DNA of 64,000 bases from Paracidovorax sp031843945 (GTDB taxonomy: Bacteria; Pseudomonadota; Gammaproteobacteria; Burkholderiales; Burkholderiaceae_C). Below the pieces are notes generated by a model that was not told where the DNA came from, did no database searches, and saw only the letters and a list, made by a program, of their open reading frames with translations. The stretch spans positions 124,001 to 188,000 of the forward strand of contig NZ_JAVTJJ010000004.1 of assembly GCF_031843945.1 (NCBI RefSeq), in the 5' to 3' direction. A program made the translations under genes and the position numbers. Below are positions 17,666 through 24,446 of this stretch, one piece after another; position 1 is the stretch's first letter; every line of letters starts with the position of its first letter.

Positions 17666-18571
17666 ATGACCTCCGCCCACACCACGCTGATCTCCGTTTC
17701 CGAACTGCAAGCCCTGATCGACAGCGGCCGCCCGCGCATGGTGTTCGACTGCAGCTTCGATTTGATGCATCCCTCGGCCGGGGGTGCGCAATACCTTGAA
17801 TCGCACATTCCCGGTGCCTTGCACGCGGACCTGGACCGCGACCTGAGCGCCAAGCACGGCGCGCCCGGTGCGGGCGGCGTCATCGTCGCGGCGGAAGGCG
17901 ACGAACCCGCATCCGGCGGGCGCCACCCCCTGCCCAACCGCGAACGGCTGGCCACCTGGCTGTCGGGTATCGGCTTCACCAACGACATGCAGGCGGTGGT
18001 CTACGACCGCAATGGAGCCAACTACTGCGGCCGACTCTGGTGGATGCTCAAGTGGGCCGGCCATGACGCCGTGGCCGTGCTGGACGGTGGGCTGCAGGCC
18101 TGGGAGGCGGCGGGCAAGCCGGTGGCCAGCGGCGAAGAGCCGGCGCATTTCCAGTCCAACTTCCGGCTGGGACCGCCACTGCGCAGGCTGGTGACCGCCG
18201 ATGAAGTGCAGAGCCAACTGGGCCAGGCGAGCCAGACCATCGTGGACGCGCGCGCCGCGCCACGTTATCGGGGCGAGGTGGAGCCGCTTGATCCGGTGGC
18301 GGGCCACATTCCGGGCGCACTCAACCGCCCCTTTGGCCAGAACCTGGGGGCTGACGGCCTGTTCAAGCCGGCGGACCAACTGCGTGCCGAGTTTGACGCC
18401 CTGCTGCAGGGCCGCCCCGCCGCCAGCGTGGTGCACCAGTGCGGCAGCGGCGTGAGCGCCGTGCCGAACCTGCTGGCCATGGAAGTCGCCGGCCTGGGGC
18501 CGACCGCGCTGTTTGCAGGCAGCTGGAGCGAGTGGTGCAGCGACCCGGCCCGGCCGGTAGAGCGCGGCTGA
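17666..18571 (+). CDS. Thiosulfate / 3-mercaptopyruvate sulfurtransferase (two rhodanese domains)
   Basis: This 301-residue enzyme has tandem rhodanese domains: an inactive N-terminal copy (about 10-150, with VVYDRNGANYCGRLWWML) and a catalytic copy (about 175-295). The active-site loop is HQCGSGVSA with persulfide Cys259, closer to the CGSGVTA loop of mercaptopyruvate sulfurtransferases than to classic rhodanese. It would transfer sulfane sulfur from 3-mercaptopyruvate or thiosulfate to cyanide or thiol acceptors. ATG 17666 (MTSAHTT) was chosen because the upstream extension lacks domain sequence. In the 219-base gap before it, CACCGGTG occurs twice, four bases apart (17521-17540). Confidence 0.92.
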   Translation: MTSAHTTLISVSELQALIDSGRPRMVFDCSFDLMHPSAGGAQYLESHIPGALHADLDRDLSAKHGAPGAGGVIVAAEGDEPASGGRHPLPNRERLATWLSGIGFTNDMQAVVYDRNGANYCGRLWWMLKWAGHDAVAVLDGGLQAWEAAGKPVASGEEPAHFQSNFRLGPPLRRLVTADEVQSQLGQASQTIVDARAAPRYRGEVEPLDPVAGHIPGALNRPFGQNLGADGLFKPADQLRAEFDALLQGRPAASVVHQCGSGVSAVPNLLAMEVAGLGPTALFAGSWSEWCSDPARPVERG

Positions 18572-18623
18572 TCCGCCTGGTCGCCCACGCAGCCATTTCC
18601 TTGCCACTTCGCCCCGCCCATCC

Positions 18624-19676
18624 ATGCGCGCCGTCTGCTACTTCGGCCCCGCCCGTCGCAACGGCAATCTGGCTGTACCGCCTGAAAGCCTGTTGGCCGC
18701 CTGTGCGGAATACGCCCACCGCAGCGGCCTGACCGGGCTGCTGGCGGTGGCCGAGGGCTACTTTCTGCATTTTCTGGAGGGCGACGATGCCGCCGTGCGC
18801 GGGTTGCTGGCGCGCACCACCGCGTACTGGAACCATGAGGCGCCCACGGTGCTGTTCACCCAGCGGATCAACGAGCGCACCTATGACCAGTGGAGCGTCG
18901 CGCTGGTGCAGTCGTCGTCGGCCGCTGCAAGCGACACCAGCGAGCGCCTGGCCACCATTCGCGGCTTTCTGACCAGCCAGCGGCTGGCGGCGGTGACCGA
19001 CGCGTTCCGCTACTTCCTGACGCCCAATCGCGCGCCTCGGCCAGCCGCCGCGCAGGCCGGCCACAGCGGTACAGGCGGCTCAGGCGGCTCAGGGGCGGTC
19101 AAGCAAGTGGCTGTTTTCAGCAATTCCGTGTTGTGGTTTCACCCCATCTTCAGCCATCTGGCAGACCGTTTCGGCACGCAGGCCTGCTCGCTGAAAATTT
19201 CCGACACCGGCCGCAATGCCGATACCTTTCCGCTCGACTACGCCGACGTGGCCAGCGACGCGACCGGTGCCGTGCGGCTGGTGGGCATCAGCGAAAGCCT
19301 GCTGGGCTCTACGCTCGCGTCGCCACTGCTGCGCAACGTCGACCTGGTCGTCTTTCTCATGCGCCGCAGCGGGCATGGCAGCGACACCGAATTCGTCACG
19401 CGGGCGCTGGCCCACCCCATGGTCCGCCAGGCGCATCCCGAGGTGTTGTTCATCACGCCACCAGGGCGTACTGAGTTGTCTGCAGCGCTGCGCGAACTGG
19501 CCCAAGCCGTTGGTTTCGCGTCCACCGAAACCGCCGGGTCGGTGCTGGCGGGCGGGCCGATCTGGGCGGCCATGCAAGCACGGCTGTCGGTGATGCAGCC
19601 CCGCCCCGTGGTGCGCCGCGGAGTGGCGCTGGACATCGACCTCTCGGAGCCCTGGCCGCCCGTCACTGCACGCTGA
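18624..19676 (+). CDS. BLUF-like domain protein with unassigned C-terminal domain
   Basis: This is a 350-residue protein. Residues 1-95 match the BLUF blue-light sensor fold: VCYFGPA, SGLTGLL, YFLHFLEG, then RINERTYDQWSVAL. The flavin-pocket Tyr appears present (Y6), but the essential Gln of the FLQVLEG strand is His (H49), and the usual Asn before GITG is Ser (S34). Light sensing of the normal type is therefore doubtful. A Gly/Ser linker (about 147-157) leads to a 190-residue alpha/beta domain (KQVAVFSNSVLW through VDLVVFLMRRSG) that I do not recognise; no P-loop is visible. The gene follows the sulfurtransferase by 52 bases in the same direction. An in-family function as a non-photosensing regulator is only a guess. 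Confidence 0.65.
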   Translation: MRAVCYFGPARRNGNLAVPPESLLAACAEYAHRSGLTGLLAVAEGYFLHFLEGDDAAVRGLLARTTAYWNHEAPTVLFTQRINERTYDQWSVALVQSSSAAASDTSERLATIRGFLTSQRLAAVTDAFRYFLTPNRAPRPAAAQAGHSGTGGSGGSGAVKQVAVFSNSVLWFHPIFSHLADRFGTQACSLKISDTGRNADTFPLDYADVASDATGAVRLVGISESLLGSTLASPLLRNVDLVVFLMRRSGHGSDTEFVTRALAHPMVRQAHPEVLFITPPGRTELSAALRELAQAVGFASTETAGSVLAGGPIWAAMQARLSVMQPRPVVRRGVALDIDLSEPWPPVTAR

Positions 19677-19714
19677 ATCCGGAGGTGGGGTCTGGATGTT
19701 TTTAGCGCCGCAGT

Positions 19715-20164
19715 TCAGCGCTGCTGGCGCATCGGCATGCGGTCGACCTCGTCGAACACCGCCTGCAGGTCGACATCGGCGCCTTGCTTCATCTTGACGC
19801 CCCCATCCTTGCCCACCAGCAGGAAGGTGGCAGGCCCGCGCGCATCGACTTGAAGGGCTTTGAGCAGCGCCTCGGTCTGTTGGGGCGTCAGGGCCCGGTC
19901 GTTGCGGGTGCCCTTGCCCGACACCACCGTGTACAGCGCCATGTCGCGCTCACGAAAGGCCTCGCGGGCAGCCGTTTCCTTCAAGGCCGATCGCACCTTC
20001 GCAAGCAATGGGTCGCCCTCTTGAGGAACCACTACCACCACGGGCCGCGTCTTCCAGCGCTCGGCGATCAGCGGGTTGCTGTCGGCCAAGGCGGCGCTGG
20101 CGGGCAAGGCCAGGCCCAGGGCAATGGCTGCGTGTTGCATCAATTTCACGGGTTGGCGCTTCAT
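19715..20164 (-). CDS. DUF4174 family secreted protein
   Basis: This 149-residue protein has a signal peptide (MKRQPVKLMQHAAIALGLAL, cleavage near ASAALA-DS) and a DUF4174-type domain: RPVVVVVPQEGD, REAFRERDMALYTVV, and ATFLLVGKDGGVKMKQG. The family has a thioredoxin-like appearance without an obvious CxxC here; its function is unknown. ATG 20164 was chosen because it begins the signal peptide. It is convergent with the BLUF-like gene, only 38 bases away, and no terminator is visible between them. Confidence 0.82.
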   Translation of the reverse strand: MKRQPVKLMQHAAIALGLALPASAALADSNPLIAERWKTRPVVVVVPQEGDPLLAKVRSALKETAAREAFRERDMALYTVVSGKGTRNDRALTPQQTEALLKALQVDARGPATFLLVGKDGGVKMKQGADVDLQAVFDEVDRMPMRQQR

Positions 20165-20312
20165 GCGGCCAGTCTGGACGGGCTCGGCTGCACAGTGCGT
20201 CGGACATCTTCGCAACGCGCACGCCGCGGGTGTTCGCCGGTGCGGTTTTTTACAGCTCGCCACTGGAGGCTCTGCCAACATGCGCCTCTCTCGTTACATC
20301 AGGAGACTGGCT

Positions 20313-20666
20313 ATGAAATACGTCGATGGATTCGTGGTCGCAGTACCGGCTGCCAACAAGCAGCGCTATCTGGAGCTGGCTACCCGCGCTGCCGAAGTCT
20401 TCAAGCACTATGGCGCCACACGCGTGGTGGAGTGCTGGGGCGACGATGTACCGGACGGCAAGCTGACCGACTTTCGCGGCGCGGTGAAGGCCGAAGAAGG
20501 CGAGATCGTGGTGTTCTCCTGGATCGAATATCCGTCGCGCGAAGTGCGTGACCGGGTCAACCAAGAGGCCATGAAAGACCCGCGCATGAGCGGCATGGAA
20601 ACGGACATGCCGTTCGACGGCCAACGCATGATCTTCGGCGGCTTCGTTCCGGTGCTGGATGCCTAG
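20313..20666 (+). CDS. DUF1428 family protein
   Basis: This 117-residue cytoplasmic protein has the dimeric alpha/beta-barrel DUF1428 signature: MKYVDGFVVAVP, ATRVVECWGDDVPDGKLTDF, FSWIEYPSREVRD and MPFDGQRMIFGGF. It covers the full family length. The ATG at 20313 has AGGAGA eight bases upstream. The biochemical role of the family is unknown. It stands alone, divergent from the DUF4174 gene. Confidence 0.9.
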   Translation: MKYVDGFVVAVPAANKQRYLELATRAAEVFKHYGATRVVECWGDDVPDGKLTDFRGAVKAEEGEIVVFSWIEYPSREVRDRVNQEAMKDPRMSGMETDMPFDGQRMIFGGFVPVLDA

Positions 20667-20750
20667 AACATCGAGGCGCGCGTCGCTGAGCGCGTGAGGC
20701 GAACCGCCTTCCCGTACAAAGCGCCGAAAGCGTTTTTTCCATCGCTTTCC

Positions 20751-20770
20751 GAATGCGAACCATTCGCAAG
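20751..20770 (+). promoter_or_regulatory. Candidate Fur box upstream of DUF4198 gene
   Basis: TGCGAA-CCA-TTCGCA (20754-20768) within GAATGCGAACCATTCGCAAG is a perfect inverted repeat. A similar site, TGCGAA-AAG-TTCTCA, occurs before the TonB receptor at 24447. Shared form in front of two genes typical of iron uptake regions suggests Fur control; this is inference from sequence alone. Confidence 0.5.
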
Positions 20771-20910
20771 CTCTAGAATGCAGCGGCCCGCGCCTGCCGC
20801 GCGGAGCCAGCCATGCGCGAGCTGACCAGTCACGGCGCCCCGCACCAGTCAACGGGCGGCGCGGCAACGTGAACACACGCGGGCCAGCTAATCCATTTCC
20901 ATGCCAAAAA

Positions 20911-20960
20911 TGCCTGTAGCGCTTGATAGATAAGCGCAGATAGCTATTTTTTTCATAGCG
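20911..20960. repeat. Palindromic intergenic repeat, copy 3
   Basis: This copy has the arms TAGCGCTTGATAGATAAGCGC followed by AGATAGCTATTTTTTTCATAGC. One arm is imperfect. It lies about 50 bases upstream of the DUF4198 gene. Confidence 0.8.
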
Positions 20961-21011
20961 CACTGCAGGCCAGCGTTTTCGTTTTTTCAACCCTTCGGAG
21001 CCTTCTTCATC

Positions 21012-21728
21012 ATGAACCGACGCATCACCCCGCTGATCCCTGCACTGCTGCTTGCCACGCTTGCCGGCGGCGCCCAGGCCCACCAGGTGTGGATTGAGGC
21101 CAGCGGCAACCAAGCGCGCCTGCATTTCGGTGAATACGCCGACAACCTGCGCGAGACCTCGCCCGGCCTGCTCGACAAGTTCGACGGCGTGCCGGTGCTG
21201 GAACAGCGCGCAGGCGGCCAGACGCAGCGCGTGCAAGGCCAGCGCACGGCCAGCGCGTTCACCTATGCCCTGCCCGCCGCGGCCGACACGCTGGTGACCG
21301 AGGCACCCTACCCGCTCATCGACCGCAGCAAGAACAACAACCAGGCCGCCCTGCTGTGGCGCCCGGCCGCACGCTGGGTGGCCAGCCTGAACCAGGCCGT
21401 GGCCCCCACCGCCGCGCTGGACGTGGTGCCCACCGGCAAGCCCGGCGAGCTGCGCGTGACCTACAACGGCGCGCCGCTGCCCAAGACCAAGGTCACGCTG
21501 GTGTCTCCATCGGGCTGGTCGCGTGAAGCCGCCACCGGAGCGGACGGCGCGGTGCAGTTCGCACTGCCCTGGAAGGGCCAGTACGTCGCCGAAGTGCACC
21601 ACAAGGACGCCACGCCGGGCGAGCGCGCAGGCCAGAAGTACGGCGAATCCAGCTTCGTGACCACGCTGTCGTTCGTGCAGGCCACTGGCGTGGAATCGCC
21701 CGCACTGCCGGCCGCCCCTGCCAAGTGA
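21012..21728 (+). CDS. DUF4198 family periplasmic protein
   Basis: This 238-residue protein has a signal peptide (MNRRITPLIPALLLATLAGG, cleavage after AQA-HQ) directly followed by HQVWIEA, the typical N-terminus of DUF4198 proteins. The C-terminal half reads as a carboxypeptidase-regulatory/Ig-like fold (VTYNGAPLPKTKVTLVSPSG to GQYVAEVHHKD). The family often occurs near TonB receptors and is suspected to handle metals in the periplasm; its mechanism is not established. The putative Fur box at 20751 and the two siderophore receptors downstream fit an iron-related role, although LysE and dehydrogenase genes on the other strand intervene. Confidence 0.85.
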   Translation: MNRRITPLIPALLLATLAGGAQAHQVWIEASGNQARLHFGEYADNLRETSPGLLDKFDGVPVLEQRAGGQTQRVQGQRTASAFTYALPAAADTLVTEAPYPLIDRSKNNNQAALLWRPAARWVASLNQAVAPTAALDVVPTGKPGELRVTYNGAPLPKTKVTLVSPSGWSREAATGADGAVQFALPWKGQYVAEVHHKDATPGERAGQKYGESSFVTTLSFVQATGVESPALPAAPAK

Positions 21729-21774
21729 TCGCCTCTGTGGGGCTGTGGCGCCCCGCTGGGCAAGATCTGAATGA

Positions 21775-21831
21775 AATAGGCCTCTAGCGCTTATTCAGCA
21801 AGCGCTAGCAGCTATTTTTTCAATAGCAAAC
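21775..21831. repeat. Palindromic intergenic repeat, copy 4
   Basis: CTAGCGCTT / AAGCGCTAG form the stem, followed by CAGCTATTTTTTCAATAGC. It lies between the convergent DUF4198 and LysE genes, where it may also end transcription from the plus strand. Confidence 0.85.
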
Positions 21832-22466
21832 TAGCGCCCAAAGATCATTCGCAGCCCCAGGCCCACGAACACCGCACCCGCCACCCGGTCCAGCCACAGG
21901 CCGGCGCGGGGGCGGCGGTTCAGCCAGGCGCCGATGGTGCCGGCAAAGTAGCCCAGCAACCCGAACAGCATGGCCGCCTGCGCCGTGAACAACAGCCCCA
22001 GCAAGCCCAGCTGCAGGCCCACGTCGCCCTGCGCCGGCACCACGAACTGCGGCAGGAACGACAGAAAGAACAGCACCACTTTCGGGTTGATGGCATTGGC
22101 CAGCATTCCCTTGAAGAACAGCGCCCGCAGCGATTGCACCGGCGCACCGGAGGCATCGACCCGCGCGTTACCCGTGCCACCCGTACTGCGGAGTGCCTGC
22201 ACACCCAGCCACACCAGATACGCCCCGCCCGCCCACTTGAGCGCGGTGAAGGCCCAGGGCGATGCCGCGATCAGCGCGCTGACGCCCACCACCGCCAGCA
22301 CCGTGTGGCTCAGGCACCCCAGAGCGCAACCCAGCCCGAACACGATGCCGCGCAAGCGCCCGCGCGACATGCCCATGCCGAGCACCATCAGGTTGTCAGG
22401 GCCGGGCGTGGCGGTGATCAGCACGGCGGCGAGCAGGAAGGCGAGGGTCTGGGCAAGTGTCAGCAT
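21831..22466 (-). CDS. LysE family amino-acid exporter
   Basis: This 211-residue inner-membrane protein has six hydrophobic segments and LysE/RhtB signatures: ITATPGPDNLMVLGMGMSRG near the N-terminus, LKWAGGAYLVWLGVQALR in the middle, and NAINPKVVLFFLSFLPQFV. Such proteins export amino acids or similar metabolites by proton antiport; the actual substrate cannot be told. It is encoded alone on the minus strand, starting 120 bases after the dehydrogenase stop codon, with a long hairpin between them. Confidence 0.92.
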   Translation of the reverse strand: MLTLAQTLAFLLAAVLITATPGPDNLMVLGMGMSRGRLRGIVFGLGCALGCLSHTVLAVVGVSALIAASPWAFTALKWAGGAYLVWLGVQALRSTGGTGNARVDASGAPVQSLRALFFKGMLANAINPKVVLFFLSFLPQFVVPAQGDVGLQLGLLGLLFTAQAAMLFGLLGYFAGTIGAWLNRRPRAGLWLDRVAGAVFVGLGLRMIFGR

Positions 22467-22507
22467 TGGGCAATCATAGTTTCATGCCCCCTTCCACACC
22501 TCAATGA

Positions 22508-22554
22508 CAACGGCCCGCAACCGGCGCCAAGCGGGCGCTGATTGCGGGCCGTTG
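22508..22554. terminator. Hairpin between dehydrogenase and LysE gene
   Basis: CAACGGCCCGCAA (22508-22520) pairs perfectly with TTGCGGGCCGTTG (22542-22554), a 13-base stem with a 21-base loop that can itself fold. No T run follows on either strand, so its role as terminator is uncertain. It lies 31 bases beyond the dehydrogenase stop. Confidence 0.5.
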
Positions 22555-22585
22555 CAGGCTGGCGGACCGTCTGGTCCGCCGCGGA

Positions 22586-24025
22586 TCACACGTTGGTGAT
22601 CGACACCGCGCGGGTGTTCAAGTGCGCCTCGATGGCCTCCGGGCCGCCTTCCGATCCGTAGCCCGAATCCTTCAGGCCGCCGAAGGGCAGCTCGGCCGAC
22701 GGCGTGGCCGGCTGGTTGATCCACAGCATGCCCACTTCCAGGCGCTGCGACAGCAGATGCGCGTGCTTGAGCGAGCTGGTGAACGCGTAGCCGGCCAGGC
22801 CGTAAGGCAGGCGGTTGGCTTCGGCGATGGCGTCTTCGATCTTCTCGAAGCCGCGCACGGCAGCCACCGGGCCGAAGGGCTCTTCGTTGAAGATGCGGGC
22901 CGTCAGCGGCACGTCGTTCAGCACGGTGGGCTGAAAGTAGTTGCCTTCGCTGCCGATGCGCTCGCCACCGGTGGTGACCTCGGCACCCGTCTGCACGGCA
23001 TCGGCCAGCAATTCAGCCATGGCCGTCACGCGGCGCGGGTTGGCCAGCGGGCCCATCTGCGTGCCGTCGGCCAGGCCGTCGCCCACCTTCAGGCCTTGCG
23101 CGTGACGCGTGAGCGCCGCGACGAAATCCTTGCGGATGCTTTCATGCACCAGAAAGCGCGTGGGCGAAATGCAGACCTGGCCCGCATTGCGGAACTTGGC
23201 GCCGCCCGCGGCCTTCACAGCCAGTTCCACGTCGGCGTCGTCCGCCACGATCACCGGCGCGTGGCCGCCCAGCTCCATCGTCACGCGCTTCATGTGCTTG
23301 CCGGCCAGCGCCGCCAGCTGCTTGCCCACCGGCGTCGAGCCCGTGAACGTGACCTTGCGGATGATGGGGTGCGGGATGAGGTAGTTCGAGATTTCGGCCG
23401 GGTCGCCATACACCAGGCCCACCGTGCCCACCGGCACGCCCGCATCGGCGAATGCGCGGATCAGCTCGGCCGGGCTGGCCGGGGTTTCTTCCGGCGCCTT
23501 CACCAGAATCGAACAACCCGCGCCCAGCGCGGCGCCCAGCTTGCGCACCACCTGGTTGATCGGAAAGTTCCAGGGCGTGAACGCAGCTACCGGGCCCACG
23601 GGGTCTTTCAACACCAGCTGGCGCACGTTCAGGTTGCCGCGCGAGGGCACGATGCGGCCATAGATGCGCATGCCTTCGTCGGCAAACCACTCGATGATGT
23701 CGGCGGCCGCCATGGCTTCGCCCTTGGCTTCGGCCAGCGGCTTGCCCTGCTCTTGCGTGAGGATGCGGCCGATGGTCTCGGCGCGCTCGCGCATCAGGCC
23801 GGCGGCGCGGCGCATGATCTTGGCGCGCTCCACGGCGGGCAGGTCACGCCAGGCTTCGAAACCCTTTTGCGCCGCCTCCAGCGCCCGGTCCAGGTCGGCC
23901 TTGCCGGCATGGGCCACGCGGCCGATTTCCTGGCCGTTGGATGGGTTGTGCACGGCGATGGTCTTGCCGTCGGCCGCGTCCTGCCATTGGCCGGCGATGA
24001 AGAGTTGCGTGTTGGGATAGGTCAT
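22586..24025 (-). CDS. NAD(P)-dependent succinate-semialdehyde dehydrogenase-type enzyme
   Basis: This 479-residue cytoplasmic aldehyde dehydrogenase is most like the GabD group that oxidises succinate semialdehyde to succinate. Conserved features are PWNFP (151-155), the cofactor loop FTGSTPVGK, the general base E251 in MELGG and the nucleophile C285 in NAGQVCISPTR. The SCxxNR-like region reads VCISPTR rather than the usual TCVCANR of GabD, so related semialdehydes are possible substrates. It starts with AGGAGCT upstream. A decayed fragment of a similar gene lies at 33921-33986. No aminotransferase or regulator is adjacent. Confidence 0.9.
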   Translation of the reverse strand: MTYPNTQLFIAGQWQDAADGKTIAVHNPSNGQEIGRVAHAGKADLDRALEAAQKGFEAWRDLPAVERAKIMRRAAGLMRERAETIGRILTQEQGKPLAEAKGEAMAAADIIEWFADEGMRIYGRIVPSRGNLNVRQLVLKDPVGPVAAFTPWNFPINQVVRKLGAALGAGCSILVKAPEETPASPAELIRAFADAGVPVGTVGLVYGDPAEISNYLIPHPIIRKVTFTGSTPVGKQLAALAGKHMKRVTMELGGHAPVIVADDADVELAVKAAGGAKFRNAGQVCISPTRFLVHESIRKDFVAALTRHAQGLKVGDGLADGTQMGPLANPRRVTAMAELLADAVQTGAEVTTGGERIGSEGNYFQPTVLNDVPLTARIFNEEPFGPVAAVRGFEKIEDAIAEANRLPYGLAGYAFTSSLKHAHLLSQRLEVGMLWINQPATPSAELPFGGLKDSGYGSEGGPEAIEAHLNTRAVSITNV

Positions 24026-24446
24026 TCAACTAGCTCCTGATGGGGTTTTGAAGGGGGAGAAGACGAGGCGGGTGCCGGGCGGTTCGGGAGCCCCAGGACC
24101 GCGCCTGTCTGCGGCGAGCCATGCATCGCGGCAAGCGCGATGGCAACCGATGACTATAGGCCGGTTGCCGCCCCTGCGCAGGCGTTCGCGCGACAACCCT
24201 TTGTAAGCAACCGCCGCGAAAGAACGGCGCGGCGAATGACGGCAGCACGCAACGCCGGCCCTCTGAGACCGTATTCTTTAATGCGAAAAGTTCTCAACCG
24301 CAATTAGAATTCCGGATTGGCCTGCGTCGGCATGTCCCTGTGCGAGCCATCTCTCATTTCTGACCTAGCCACCCGCTGCCGCTTGGACTTTCGGGAAGCC
24401 AACTCTTCCACGCCGTGTCGTTGCCGGCAACGACGGAAAGCCATGC
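24026..24446. other. Divergent intergenic region, dehydrogenase / siderophore receptor
   Basis: This 421-base gap between divergent genes holds the Fur-box-like site at 24280-24298 and must contain both promoters. No gene, repeat copy or terminator is visible. Confidence 0.5.
24280..24298 (+). promoter_or_regulatory. Candidate Fur box upstream of siderophore receptor 1
   Basis: AATGCGAAAAGTTCTCAAC contains TGCGAA-AAG-TTCTCA (24282-24296), an imperfect inverted repeat matching the site at 20754-20768 in both arms and spacing. AT-rich sequence follows (CAATTAGAATTC). It lies 150 bases before the receptor start, consistent with iron repression; regulator assignment is inferred. Confidence 0.5.

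Larger units (their letters stand above)
20667..21011. other. Intergenic region upstream of DUF4198 gene
   Basis: This 345-base gap holds a Fur-box-like site (20751-20770) and a palindromic repeat copy (20911-20960). No further gene or strong terminator is visible. Confidence 0.5.

Noticed and set aside
16451..18625. 724-codon minus-strand open frame across the EamA and sulfurtransferase genes
   Set aside because: It spans two well-supported plus-strand genes, a spacer and a repeat copy; composition is typical of an antisense shadow.
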